This document shows, one piece after another, positions 44,010 to 52,690 of a stretch of 64,000 bases of DNA (positions within the stretch are counted from its first letter, which is position 1; every line of letters starts with the position of its first letter). The stretch comes from Actinoplanes utahensis. GTDB lineage: Bacteria > Actinomycetota > Actinomycetes > Mycobacteriales > Micromonosporaceae. The translations under genes and the position numbers were made by a program. The DNA lies in assembly GCF_016862455.1 (NCBI RefSeq), contig NZ_BOMZ01000037.1:95003-159002 (forward strand), written 5' to 3'. Under the pieces are notes generated by a model. That model was not told where the DNA came from. It was given only the letters and a program-made list of their open reading frames with translations, and made no database searches.

Positions 44010-45140
44010 TCAGCCCAGCATCCGGGCCGCGCAGGCGGCCTGCCGGGCGGCGATCCGCTCACGCCACGCCACCGGCCCGACCGGGGTGTGGAACGGTAAC
44101 CGTTTCGGCAGGTCGTCGACGGCCACGATGTCGACCGCCGGGCCGTCGGCCGCGGTCAGCTCCCGGGACAGCCGCTGCCAGCGCAACTGCACGTAACCCC
44201 GGCGGTGGCCGGTGCGCTCCAGCCAGTTCGCGACGCCCGGGTCGCGTTCGCTGATCACGTAGCGGATCATGCCGTCCGGATCGATCCGGGCCTGGTCACG
44301 AGTGAGGCTGGTCTGGTGGTTGACGTAGTCCAGCGAGACGTACCACATGCTGCCCAGCTGGATCCCCTGATAGGGCGCGTCACTCGCCGGCACCGTGACG
44401 ATCATGGCCTGGTCGTCGTCCAGGTCGTAGTGGCCGACCGAGGAGAACTGGGTGGTCAGCCCGCCGGGAGTGGACCGCGGAGCGGTGAGCGTGTTGACCG
44501 GCAGGTGCAGGTAGAACCGCTCGGCGAAGGCGAGGAACGTGCGCAGCCGGCTGATCAGGATCTTGCCGGCCACCCCGTACCGTTTGGTCAGCTCGTCCAG
44601 AGTGGGCGGCGGCGGGGCCGCGCCGATCCGGTCCGCGCGCTGGATGCGCAGCATGCCCGGGCGCTCGGCGGCCCAGTCGCTGAACACCTCGCGGACCACC
44701 AGCATCCCGGCGCCCTTGAGGCCCGGCCCGAGCCAGATCCGGAACGATCCGTCGGGCTCGGTCACGATCTCGCGGTCGTCGAAGGCGGCCAGGCTGCCCG
44801 GCACCGCGATCGGCGAGTAGTCGCCGTCGAGGATCTGGAAACTCAGGTCCACGGTGCTGCCGCGCACGCCGGTGACCAGGTACTCGGCGTCGTCGCGCAG
44901 CCACGCGTGGAAGTACAGGGTGTCCGGGTTGTCCAGGCCCATCTTCGTGTGGGGGCCGGTGGAGCGTACGAAATAGGGGAACTCCTTTTGGTACGCCCAC
45001 GCCATCTGCACCGACGCGCGGATGCTGCCCGCCAGGTAGTCGTAGCCCTCGGCGAGGTCCCGATCATCGTGCACGTGCGGGGCCGTGGTGATGATCTTCT
45101 CGGCCTCTTGGATCGCCTCCGCGAACGGCTTCGTCAGCAC
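44010..45140 (-). CDS. DUF1214-domain protein, Rv3531c-like
   Basis: 376 aa from GTG 45140; Rv3531c has about 375. The N-terminal half starts FAEAIQEAEKIITTAPHVHD, and the DUF1214-type beta-rich C-domain has DAPYQGIQLGSMWYVSLDYV and NHQTSLTRDQA near 270. DUF1214 proteins often bind carbohydrates or lipids; no reaction is established. It heads the Rv3531c-Rv3530c-Rv3529c-like operon with a perfect KstR-type palindrome 11 bp before the start. The ribosome site is poor, so translation may be leaderless. Confidence 0.75.
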   Translation of the reverse strand: MLTKPFAEAIQEAEKIITTAPHVHDDRDLAEGYDYLAGSIRASVQMAWAYQKEFPYFVRSTGPHTKMGLDNPDTLYFHAWLRDDAEYLVTGVRGSTVDLSFQILDGDYSPIAVPGSLAAFDDREIVTEPDGSFRIWLGPGLKGAGMLVVREVFSDWAAERPGMLRIQRADRIGAAPPPPTLDELTKRYGVAGKILISRLRTFLAFAERFYLHLPVNTLTAPRSTPGGLTTQFSSVGHYDLDDDQAMIVTVPASDAPYQGIQLGSMWYVSLDYVNHQTSLTRDQARIDPDGMIRYVISERDPGVANWLERTGHRRGYVQLRWQRLSRELTAADGPAVDIVAVDDLPKRLPFHTPVGPVAWRERIAARQAACAARMLG

Positions 45141-45150
45141 ACCTCGACAA

Positions 45151-45164
45151 TAGAACTCGTTCTA
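45151..45164. promoter_or_regulatory. Perfect KstR-type operator, DUF1214 side
   Basis: TAGAACTCGTTCTA is a full palindrome save the central two bases, and matches TNNAACNNGTTNNA exactly. It lies 11 bp before the DUF1214 start. Confidence 0.8.
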
Positions 45165-45195
45165 GTTTCGGGTCAATGTCACCTTGACGAGCCGT

Positions 45196-45209
45196 GATAA
45201 CAAGTTCCA
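45196..45209. promoter_or_regulatory. KstR-type operator, alcohol dehydrogenase side
   Basis: GATAACAAGTTCCA keeps the AACNNGTT core and right arm; the first base deviates. It covers the GTG at 45194, so translation more likely begins at GTG 45221. Confidence 0.62.
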
Positions 45210-45220
45210 CTCTGGAGGGC

Positions 45221-46195
45221 GTGCTGGCATACCGGATGACCGCCTGGGGCGCACCACCACGAACCGTCGAGGCGCCCGACCCGGCGCCCGGGCCCGGCGA
45301 GACCCTGATCCGGGTCGCCGGATGCGGGCTCTGCCGCTCCGACCTGACCATGCGGCACGTCCCCGAGGCCGCGGGCGCCGCGCTCGGCTGGCGGATGCCG
45401 TTCACCCTCGGTCACGAGATCGCCGGATGGGTCGCGTCCACCGGCGAACCGGTCGCGCTGGTGTCACCGGCCTCCTGCGGCGCCTGCCGGCACTGCCTCC
45501 GCGGCCAGGACAGCGGCTGCCCGCACGGCCTCACCGGACGGGGGTACGGGCGCGACGGCGGCCTCGCCGATCACGTGCTCGTCGACGACGAACGGGCCCT
45601 CCTGCCCCTCGGCGATCTGGACCCGCGCCACGCCGGGCCGCTCACCGACGCCGGCGCCACCGCCATGCACGCGGTCCGGCGCGCGCTGCCCCGGGTCACC
45701 CCCGGCGGCACGGCCGTGGTGATCGGGGCGGGCGGGCTCGGCGCCTTCGCCGTCCAGTTCCTGCGGATCCTCACCGCCGCCACGGTCGTCGCGGTCGACC
45801 CCTCGCCGGCACGCCGCGACCACGCGCTGTCGATCGGCGCACACCACGCCACGCCCGCTTCCGGCACCCGCGACGCGGACGTGGTGCTCGACTTCGTCGG
45901 CACCGACGAGACGATCACGGCCGGGGTCGCGGCGGTCCGCACCGGCGGCGCCTACGGGCTGATCGGCTCGGCCGGCGGCAGACTCGGGAAACCGTGGTTC
46001 TCCGCGCTGCCCCGCGACGGCGAGGTGTTCACCTTCCAGGGCTCGTCGATCGCCGACGCGCAGGACGTGATCGGGCTGGCCCGCGCCGGCCTGATCCACA
46101 ACCAGGTGGAGGAGTTCGCCTTCGGCGAGATCGAGCAGGCGTACGCGAGACTCGCGGCCGGCTCCCTCACCGGCCGCGCCGTCATCGTCCTCTGA
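45221..46195 (+). CDS. Zinc-type NAD(P)-dependent alcohol dehydrogenase
   Basis: 324 aa from GTG 45221 (GTG 45194 and ATG 45236 are alternatives; the first lies in an operator). GroES-like domain with catalytic-zinc ligands CGLCRSD and GHEIAG, structural-zinc Cys cluster CGACRHCLRGQDSGC near 87-101, then Rossmann domain VIGAGGLGAFAVQFLRI near 176-192. Medium-chain alcohol dehydrogenase family. It could oxidise a sterol side-chain alcohol, inferred from the KstR-type site and divergence from the Rv3531c-like operon. Confidence 0.82.
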   Translation: MLAYRMTAWGAPPRTVEAPDPAPGPGETLIRVAGCGLCRSDLTMRHVPEAAGAALGWRMPFTLGHEIAGWVASTGEPVALVSPASCGACRHCLRGQDSGCPHGLTGRGYGRDGGLADHVLVDDERALLPLGDLDPRHAGPLTDAGATAMHAVRRALPRVTPGGTAVVIGAGGLGAFAVQFLRILTAATVVAVDPSPARRDHALSIGAHHATPASGTRDADVVLDFVGTDETITAGVAAVRTGGAYGLIGSAGGRLGKPWFSALPRDGEVFTFQGSSIADAQDVIGLARAGLIHNQVEEFAFGEIEQAYARLAAGSLTGRAVIVL

Positions 46196-46201
46196 GCGGG
46201 G

Positions 46202-47233
46202 TCAGGCGCCGCCCACGCCGTTCGCCCACCACCAGCTCCTCAGGTAGCCGTACTCCCGGCCGCCCCAGAACCAGTTCCACTCGTAACCCGGCCGGACGTA
46301 TGGGCCGATCTCGTCGAACACGACCTTCGCCTCCTTCCGGCGACCGGTCAGGCTGTAGTACGCGGCCATCCACTGCCGCACCGCCGACAGCTGCTCGGAG
46401 ACGGGCGGCGCCGCCCGGAACCTGGCGATCCACCGGTCGATGTCCTGCTGCACCTCGGGGCGGGCGAAGTAACGGCGGACCGCCCGCTGCGCCTCGTCGC
46501 TGTCGTCCTCCCAGGCGAACTCGCGCATCGCGAACTCGAAGTGGGCGAAGATCGGCAGGAGGACCGTCTTGTGGCCGGGCGGCGCCGCTTCGGCCGCCGA
46601 ACGCGCCACGTTGAACATCAGCTCGTGCGAGCCGTACCACTTCTGGCAGGTCAGCATGACCGCGAGCTTGTTCGTCTCGAAGAAGTGCGGGTCCCGGCGC
46701 CGGGCCTCGGCGTACAGCTCCTCCAGGCCCCTCCCATGGGCGGCGAAGCACGACCTCATCAGCACCTCGAGGGGTCCCGGATCGTTCGGATGGGCCAGCT
46801 CCAGCGCCCGCTGGGCGGTCGCCGCGGATTTCTCCGACAGAACCTGAAAGCTGCGGAACTGCTCCGCTGACGTCTTGTTCGCCGAAGCCGCGCCCCGCGC
46901 CGCGCCGGCCCGCGTGCTGAGCACCTCCGCCCAGATCAGATTCGCCGCCGGGCTCGACGGCTCGGCACGCATCCAGCCGTCGAACCACTCGTCGTCCGCT
47001 CCCGCCAGCCCCGCGAAGATGCCGAGCCGGTAATTACGCAGCGCCCAGTCCTGGCCGGCGGCCTCGATCGCGTCCCGGGCCACCCGCCAGTCCCGGTCAC
47101 GCAGCAGCCGTTCCCGTGCTTGCCGGAGAACGTCGTCCCGGATCAGCAGCTGTTCGTCGGCTTCGAAATCGGGGGTGGCGGGCAGGGGGCCGCCGAAGAC
47201 GCGGCGGATCGCCCAGCGAACGTAGAAAGACAC
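46202..47233 (-). CDS. Conserved hypothetical protein, DUF4034-like
   Basis: 343 aa from GTG 47233. Largely alpha-helical with repeat-like segments: RDWRVARDAIEAAGQDWALR, EWFDGWMRAEPSSPAANLIW, and a long middle with HELMFNVARSAAEAAPPGHK. The composition and the helix-turn pairs resemble the DUF4034/TPR-like proteins of actinobacteria. The end has YEWNWFWGGREYGYLRSWW. No signal peptide or enzyme motif is present. Its end is 6 nt from the convergent dehydrogenase gene. Confidence 0.5.
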   Translation of the reverse strand: MSFYVRWAIRRVFGGPLPATPDFEADEQLLIRDDVLRQARERLLRDRDWRVARDAIEAAGQDWALRNYRLGIFAGLAGADDEWFDGWMRAEPSSPAANLIWAEVLSTRAGAARGAASANKTSAEQFRSFQVLSEKSAATAQRALELAHPNDPGPLEVLMRSCFAAHGRGLEELYAEARRRDPHFFETNKLAVMLTCQKWYGSHELMFNVARSAAEAAPPGHKTVLLPIFAHFEFAMREFAWEDDSDEAQRAVRRYFARPEVQQDIDRWIARFRAAPPVSEQLSAVRQWMAAYYSLTGRRKEAKVVFDEIGPYVRPGYEWNWFWGGREYGYLRSWWWANGVGGA

Positions 47234-47482
47234 CGCAAGATCGTAAGAGCGGTGGTACTCGCGCGACAGGACCGATCGGCTGTTGTTCGTTCCGGTTCCG
47301 CGCCACCCCGTGCACCGTCGGCCTCGCCAGGCGCGGCGTGACCCGGACGCGGGTGGCCGGAAGTCCGGTGTGCCGGTTGAACGGGATCGATCAATGGGTA
47401 ACACGCGTATCGATACCCGCCGGCCGGCTCCCCGCGCCGTCTCCCGGAGAGCCGGCCGCTCACCTCACCGTCAGGAACCTGG

Positions 47483-47989
47483 ATGAGTGCCGACCCGCGG
47501 ACCTGGCCACTGTGGAGCCGCTGCCTGATCACCGGTCTGATGTGGGCCGGATTCATGTACTTCTTCGTGACCGACGGCCCGCGGACGGTCACGCAGGCCG
47601 GCATCCATGTGGTCGGCGGCCTGCTGTGCGGTCTGCTGCTGTGGCCGCTGATGCGAGCGGGGCACCGGCGCGTGTTCGGTGACCTCACCGACGCCGAGCA
47701 GGAGACGGTGGTCCGGGCCGTCGCTCGCGCGGAGCCGCCGGCCGACCCCCGGCTGCGGGAGGTGGCGATCCGGCTGGCCCGGCGGTGGCGGCGGCGCCGG
47801 GCGGGCACGGTCACCCATCTGCTGCTGTTCGGGGCGTTCACCGTGCTCGCGGTCCATCTGGCGATCGCCGTCGCGTGGTGGGCCTGGTTCGGGGTGGCCG
47901 TCTTCCCGGTCGCCGGGTGGCTGTCGGCCCGGTACGAGCAACGGTTGCGCACGTCGGCCGAGCGGTTCCTGAGCGCTGCCGTCCGGTGA
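47483..47989 (+). CDS. Small integral membrane protein
   Basis: 168 aa with four apparent helices (about 11-29, 36-55, 110-128, 130-147) and a charged central segment with DAEQETVVRAVARAEPPADP and an Arg cluster RRWRRRRAG. No family is known to me. The 249 nt before it contain no gene that I can support. Confidence 0.55.
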   Translation: MSADPRTWPLWSRCLITGLMWAGFMYFFVTDGPRTVTQAGIHVVGGLLCGLLLWPLMRAGHRRVFGDLTDAEQETVVRAVARAEPPADPRLREVAIRLARRWRRRRAGTVTHLLLFGAFTVLAVHLAIAVAWWAWFGVAVFPVAGWLSARYEQRLRTSAERFLSAAVR

Positions 47990-48103
47990 CCACCGCTTCC
48001 GCCCGGTGGCCGCGTGGCGGTCCGGTGTCCCGCCCGCCTCGCGCGGACTCTCGGGTACGCGATCGTTGCGGTTGTGGGGCCGTCGAGCGTACGAAAGAAG
48101 TGG

Positions 48104-48565
48104 TCAGGGGTTTCGCCAGACGGTGAAGGTCTGCTGGAGACGCCAGCTGCCGCCGGGGTCGCGGGCCTCGTTGCGCCAGTGGAAGGTGTCGGGCCGCAGG
48201 CCGGAGAAGGTCCAGCGGAGGTCGCCGCCGTCCAGGACGATGCCGTCGGCGGTGGGTTTCGCGAGGAAGGTGTGCACGCGGCGGCGGCCGGGGCCGATCC
48301 AGGTGGAACGCCACACGCCGGGGCCGGCGGACGGGTCGGGGAACCGGACGCTGACGCCGTGTTCGACGCCGGGCAGGATCCAGACGTCGGTGGTGGCGTG
48401 GCCGCCGAGGGCGTACCCGAAATGCCATTCGCCGCGCCGCACCGTGGTGCCGCCATCGGCCTCGTATTCGGTGCAGTCGAGCGCCCACGAGCCGGTGGAC
48501 CGGCCGAACAGGCTCAGGTCGGCGCCGGGCGCGGGGCCGTCGGCGAGAAAGGGGAGTTCGCTCAT
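48104..48565 (-). CDS. Small beta-barrel-like conserved protein (lipocalin/DUF1579-like)
   Basis: 153 aa from ATG 48565, ATGA-coupled to the LLM gene. FGRSTGSWALDCTEYEADGG, RRGEWHFGYALGGHATTDVW, and WRSTWIGPGRRRVHTF alternate as beta strands, like a lipocalin or DUF1579 barrel. Trp-rich and soluble, without a signal. It is the last gene of the chsE2-chsE1-LLM operon, so it may bind a hydrophobic pathway intermediate; that is inference. Confidence 0.55.
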   Translation of the reverse strand: MSELPFLADGPAPGADLSLFGRSTGSWALDCTEYEADGGTTVRRGEWHFGYALGGHATTDVWILPGVEHGVSVRFPDPSAGPGVWRSTWIGPGRRRVHTFLAKPTADGIVLDGGDLRWTFSGLRPDTFHWRNEARDPGGSWRLQQTFTVWRNP

Positions 48566-49431
48566 CCGGCCGACGCTAGTGGAACGATGAACCTCTCCGC
48601 GAAGCGTTTCAGGGCGTCACGTTTCTGCTGGATCCCGGCGCCGGGGTCGCGCCACGGCATGACGATCGCGTCGGTGACGCCGATGTCGGCCTGCCGGCGG
48701 AAGCCGTCGAGGCCGCGCTGGTCGACGCAGACGGCCTGGATCTCGAACGGCACGTCGGCGCGGCCGTACGAGGCGCGCAGCTCCGCCAGCCGGGCGATGG
48801 TGGAGCGCAGGTCGTCGAGCGTCATCATCGCCGAGGACCAGCCGTCGCCGATCCGGGCGGCGCGGCGCAGTGCCGGTTCGGAGTGCCCGCCCACATAGAA
48901 CGGCACCGGTGCCGACGGCGCCGGGCTCATCTGCAGTTTCTCGAAGGAGAAGTGCTTTCCGTGGAACTCGGTCATGCCGCCGGCGAGCACCCGGCGCAGC
49001 ACCTCGATCGCCTCGTCGGCGCGGGCCCCGCGGTCCCGGAACGGGGTGCCGCACCAGTGTGACTCCTCCGGTGACCAGCCGAGGCCGACGCCGAGCCCGA
49101 ACCGGTCGCCGGTCAGCACCGCCACCGTGCCGACCTGCCGGGCCAGCAGCAGCGGGTTGCGCGGGTCGAGTTTGAGGACCTGGGTGTAGAACCGGATCCG
49201 TGACGTGACGGCGCCCATCGCGGCGGCCGCGGCCATCGGATCGGGCCAGGGCGTGTCGGCGTTCCAGAACCGGCTGCCGTCCGGCGTGTACGGGTAGTCC
49301 GCCGACACGTGCTCGGAGTAGAACAGCGAATCCGGCAGCGCGATCGAGGCGAACCCGCATTCCTCGGCGGTCCGGGCCAGCCCGGTCAGCTGGTCGAGGG
49401 GGCTCAGGGCGATTCCCAGGGTGAACTTCAC
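48562..49431 (-). CDS. LLM-class F420-dependent oxidoreductase, Rv3520c-like
   Basis: 289 aa from GTG 49431, directly abutting the chsE1 stop. A luciferase-like TIM barrel with SIALPDSLFYSEHVSADYPY, TQVLKLDPRNPLLLARQVGT and VPFYVGGHSEPALRRAARIG, the pattern of the mycobacterial F420-binding family TIGR03619/03854. Rv3520c is a comparable gene next to the ltp cluster in M. tuberculosis. Its reaction in sterol catabolism is unknown. Confidence 0.8.
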   Translation of the reverse strand: MKFTLGIALSPLDQLTGLARTAEECGFASIALPDSLFYSEHVSADYPYTPDGSRFWNADTPWPDPMAAAAAMGAVTSRIRFYTQVLKLDPRNPLLLARQVGTVAVLTGDRFGLGVGLGWSPEESHWCGTPFRDRGARADEAIEVLRRVLAGGMTEFHGKHFSFEKLQMSPAPSAPVPFYVGGHSEPALRRAARIGDGWSSAMMTLDDLRSTIARLAELRASYGRADVPFEIQAVCVDQRGLDGFRRQADIGVTDAIVMPWRDPGAGIQQKRDALKRFAERFIVPLASAG

Positions 49432-50334
49432 TCACAACACCTCGGACAGGTCGAGCAGCTGGCTGGTGGCGCCGCCGAGCAGGAACTCGTGGTACTCGGC
49501 GGCCAGGACGTAGCGGTGCAGCGGATGATCCATGTCGATGCCGACCCCGCCGTGCACGTGGACGGCGGTGTGCAGCACCCGGTGCCCGGCCTCCGCGGCC
49601 CAGAACCCGGCGGTGGCGATCTCCGCCGGTTCCGGGGCGCACACCGCCTGCCACAGGGCCAGCCGTAACGCCTCCACGTCGATCCACGCGTCGGCGAGCC
49701 GCTGCGACACGGCCTGGAACGAGCCGATCGGGCGGCCGAACTGGATCCGCTCGCGGGCGTAGGAGGCGGTCATCTCGAGAGCGCGTTCCACGATGCCGAG
49801 CTGGGTCGCGCAGGCGCCGACGGTCAGCCGGGCACGCAGCCACGCCGCCCCGGCGATCCGCTGCGCCCCGCCGGCCGCCGCCACCAACCGTCCCGCGCCG
49901 GGACTCCCGGACACCTCCTGCGGCTGCACCTGCGGCCGGACCAGGGCGATCTCGTCGTCCACCGGCACCAGGGCCAGCGCCGCCTCCGCGGCGGCCGGGG
50001 TGGAGCCGGGGCCGGCCACGGTGAGGGTCAGCTCGCCGCGCCCGGCCGGGGCGGCCCACTCGGTGACCTGCTCGTCGGTCCCGAACCGGGCGATCGCCGA
50101 GGCCGCCCCGACGATCGACGGCAGGTAGGGGACTCCTGCGGCGTGTCGGCCCAGCTCGATCAGGATCGCGCACTGCTCCGGCAGGCCGTGGCCCTCGCCG
50201 CCGGCCCGTTTCGGCAGCGCCGCGGCCAGCACCCCGGCCTCGGCGAGCGCCGGCCACAGCGGGCGGCCGGACCCGGCGATGTCGCGGGTCAGTCCGGCCA
50301 GTTCCCGTGCCTCGCCACTGAGCGTGAAATCCAT
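49432..50334 (-). CDS. chsE1: Acyl-CoA dehydrogenase small subunit ChsE1 (FadE28)
   Basis: 300 aa from ATG 50334 (GGAG upstream); mycobacterial ChsE1 has about 339. MDFTLSGEARELAGLTRDIA at the start, ERIQFGRPIGSFQAVSQRLA near 191-210, and HVHGGVGIDMDHPLHRYVLA near 257-276, the last being characteristic of FadE28. ChsE1 lacks the catalytic Glu and forms the alpha2beta2 heterotetramer with ChsE2 that dehydrogenates the three-carbon (C22) steroid-CoA. The two genes are 9 nt apart in the order chsE2-chsE1, as in M. tuberculosis. Confidence 0.84.
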   Translation of the reverse strand: MDFTLSGEARELAGLTRDIAGSGRPLWPALAEAGVLAAALPKRAGGEGHGLPEQCAILIELGRHAAGVPYLPSIVGAASAIARFGTDEQVTEWAAPAGRGELTLTVAGPGSTPAAAEAALALVPVDDEIALVRPQVQPQEVSGSPGAGRLVAAAGGAQRIAGAAWLRARLTVGACATQLGIVERALEMTASYARERIQFGRPIGSFQAVSQRLADAWIDVEALRLALWQAVCAPEPAEIATAGFWAAEAGHRVLHTAVHVHGGVGIDMDHPLHRYVLAAEYHEFLLGGATSQLLDLSEVL

Positions 50335-50343
50335 CTCGGGCTC

Positions 50344-51477
50344 CTATCGCCGGACCGGCAGGCCGAGCGCGCCGGCCGCGATGATGTCGCGCTGCACCTC
50401 GTTGGTGCCGCCGCCGAAGGTGAGGATCAGCGAGGCCCGGTACATCCGCTCGATCCGGCCGGCCAGCACCGCTCCCGGCGATCCGGCCCGCACCGTGGCG
50501 GCCGGGCCGATCACCTCCATCAGCAGCCGGTACGCCTCGATCGCCAGTTCGGTGCCGTAGACCTTCCCGGCTGACGCGCGGGTCGCGGCGGGGGAGCCGT
50601 CGGAGACGCAGGCGCGCCAGTTGAACAGTTTCAGCGCCTCGGTCTTCGCGTGGACGCGGGCCAGATGCAGCCGGACCCACTCCCGCTCGATCCGGCCGGT
50701 GCCGGCGGCCCAGGCGCGTACCTCCCGCAGGGCCCGTTGCAGCGGCGCGGCCGAGGTGAGCGCGACCCGCTCGTGGTTGAGCTGGTCGGTGATCAGCCGC
50801 CAGCCCTGGTTCTCCTCGCCGACCAGGGCGGACGCCGGAACCCGGACGTCGTCGTAGTAGGTGGCGCTGGTGGACGGGCCGGCGACGGTCCGCACCGGGG
50901 TCCACGAGAATCCGGGCGCGCCGGTCGGCACGATCAGGATGGACAGGCCTTGATGGCGAGGGGCGTCCGGGTCGGTGCGGCAGGCCAGCCACACGTAGTC
51001 GGCGTACTGGATCAGGCTGGTCCACATCTTCTGGCCGTTGATCACGTAGGAGTCGCCGTCGCGGACCGCGCGGGTCCGCAGCGCCGCGAGATCCGTCCCG
51101 GCGGACGCCTCCGAGTAGCCGATCGAGAAGTGCGCCTCGCCCGCCGCGATCCGGGGGAGCAGCGCCTCCTTCTGCGCGGGCGTCCCGTGGCGGGCGATCG
51201 TCGGGCCGACCGTGTAAAGGGTCAGGAACGGCACCGGCACCCCGGCCAGGGCCGCCTCGTCGGCGAAGATCAGCTGGTCGAGCCGGGATCGGCCGCCGAC
51301 GGTCAGCCAGCCGTCCCGGCCGAGCTGCCGGACCACCTGACGGTAGGCGGCGCCGTCGCCGTACTCGCCGTCGCCGTCGTCGAGGCCGGCGCGCAGGGCG
51401 GGGGTCATCAGGGCGGCGAAGTAGTCCCGCAGGGACGCGCGGAGCTTCTCCTGCTCGGGTGAGTATCCGACGTGCAC
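50344..51477 (-). CDS. chsE2: Acyl-CoA dehydrogenase large subunit ChsE2 (FadE29)
   Basis: 377 aa from GTG 51477, 5 nt after GAGGTG; ChsE2 has about 387. GYSPEQEKLRASLRDYFAAL at the start, HFSIGYSEASAGTDLAALRT near 117-136, INGQKMWTSLIQYADYVWLA, and LTFGGGTNEVQRDIIAAGAL near 351-370. These blocks track FadE29 closely. It is the catalytic partner of ChsE1. A perfect KstR-type palindrome lies 24 bp upstream, shared with fadA6. Confidence 0.86.
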   Translation of the reverse strand: MHVGYSPEQEKLRASLRDYFAALMTPALRAGLDDGDGEYGDGAAYRQVVRQLGRDGWLTVGGRSRLDQLIFADEAALAGVPVPFLTLYTVGPTIARHGTPAQKEALLPRIAAGEAHFSIGYSEASAGTDLAALRTRAVRDGDSYVINGQKMWTSLIQYADYVWLACRTDPDAPRHQGLSILIVPTGAPGFSWTPVRTVAGPSTSATYYDDVRVPASALVGEENQGWRLITDQLNHERVALTSAAPLQRALREVRAWAAGTGRIEREWVRLHLARVHAKTEALKLFNWRACVSDGSPAATRASAGKVYGTELAIEAYRLLMEVIGPAATVRAGSPGAVLAGRIERMYRASLILTFGGGTNEVQRDIIAAGALGLPVRR

Positions 51478-51500
51478 GGCGCACCTCGATCCCGGTAAGT

Positions 51501-51514
51501 TAGAACACGTTCTA
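51501..51514. promoter_or_regulatory. Perfect KstR-type operator between chsE2 and fadA6
   Basis: TAGAACACGTTCTA, matching TNNAACNNGTTNNA exactly and palindromic except the central pair. It lies 24 bp before chsE2 and 28 bp before fadA6. Confidence 0.82.
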
Positions 51515-51541
51515 TCACGATGGGGCGGGGAGGCGTCAACG

Positions 51542-52663
51542 GTGGAGGCGTATCTGGTGGGCGCGGTGCGTACCGCTGTGGGCCGTCGCGGCGGGATGCA
51601 TGCGGCGACCCACCCGGCGGATCTCGCCGGTGGTGTCCTGAAAGCCCTGATGGAGCGCACGAGGGTGGATCCGGGGGCGGTCGACGACGTCATTGTGGGA
51701 TGTGTCGACACGGTGGGTCCGCAGTCGGGGGACATCGCGCGGACGGCGTGGCTGGCGGCCGGATTGCCGGAACACGTTCCCGGGGTGACGGTGGATCGGC
51801 AGTGCGGGTCGTCGCAGCAGGCGGTGCACTTCGCGGCGCAGGCGGTGATGAGCGGGACCGCGGATCTGGTCGTGGCCGGGGGAGTGCAGAACATGAGCCA
51901 GGTGCCGATCAGTAGCGCGATGGCGCCTGCGGGGCCCTATGTGAACGCCGAAGGTTGGATGAATCGGTACAAGAGTGCAAACGTCGATCAGTTCGCCAGC
52001 GCGGACGAGATTGCGGCCAGGTGGTCCCTGGGGCGCGAGGAGTTGGAGCGCTACGCATTTCTGAGTCATGAGAAATCGCTCAAAGCTTTGGCAAATCGGA
52101 CGTTCGGCGTCGAGATATGCGGCGGACGCGACGACGAGTGCCCCAGGCGCGACACCAGCATGGAGAAAATGTCCGGACTGCCCACGCTGCGCGACGGCGG
52201 AACGACCACGGCCGCCACGGCGAGCCAGATCGCCGACGGGGCGGCAGCCCTCCTGGTCGCGAGCGAACAGGCGGTTCGCGACCACGGCCTGCGGCCACGG
52301 GCGAGGATCCATCACCTCTCCGCCCGCGGCGACGATCCCGTGCTCATGCTCGCCGCCCCGATCCCGGCCACCGCCCACGCTCTCCGCCGCACCGGCCTGA
52401 CCATCGGCGACATCGACCGTTTCGAGGTCAACGAGGCGTTCGCCGGCGTCGTCCTGGCCTGGCTGCGGGAGACCGGCGCCGACCCCGCCCGGGTCAACGT
52501 CAACGGTGGCGCGATCGCCCTCGGCCACCCGCTCGGCGCGACCGGCGCCCGCCTGATGGTCACCCTGCTGCACGAGCTGGAACGATCCGGCGGGCGGTAC
52601 GGCCTGCAGACCATGTGCGAGGGCGGCGGCCAGGCCAACGTCACGATCATCGAGCGGCTGTGA
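51542..52663 (+). CDS. fadA6: 3-ketoacyl-CoA thiolase FadA6
   Basis: 373 aa from GTG 51542, 8 nt after GGGGAGG. Active site: Cys88 (VTVDRQCGSSQQ), His329 ([14 protein letters not shown]), Cys359 (LQTMCEGGGQANVTIIERL). The long blocks GGVQNMSQVPISSAM and LQTMCEGGGxANVTIIERL match mycobacterial FadA6 (about 386 aa). FadA6 works in ring C/D catabolism. Unlike in M. tuberculosis, it is divergent from chsE2 here, under a KstR-type and not a KstR2-type site. It is 28 nt from the convergent ipdC. Confidence 0.85.
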   Translation: MEAYLVGAVRTAVGRRGGMHAATHPADLAGGVLKALMERTRVDPGAVDDVIVGCVDTVGPQSGDIARTAWLAAGLPEHVPGVTVDRQCGSSQQAVHFAAQAVMSGTADLVVAGGVQNMSQVPISSAMAPAGPYVNAEGWMNRYKSANVDQFASADEIAARWSLGREELERYAFLSHEKSLKALANRTFGVEICGGRDDECPRRDTSMEKMSGLPTLRDGGTTTAATASQIADGAAALLVASEQAVRDHGLRPRARIHHLSARGDDPVLMLAAPIPATAHALRRTGLTIGDIDRFEVNEAFAGVVLAWLRETGADPARVNVNGGAIALGHPLGATGARLMVTLLHELERSGGRYGLQTMCEGGGQANVTIIERL

Positions 52664-52690
52664 CCCGTTGACGGCCCGCTCGCGCCCGGT

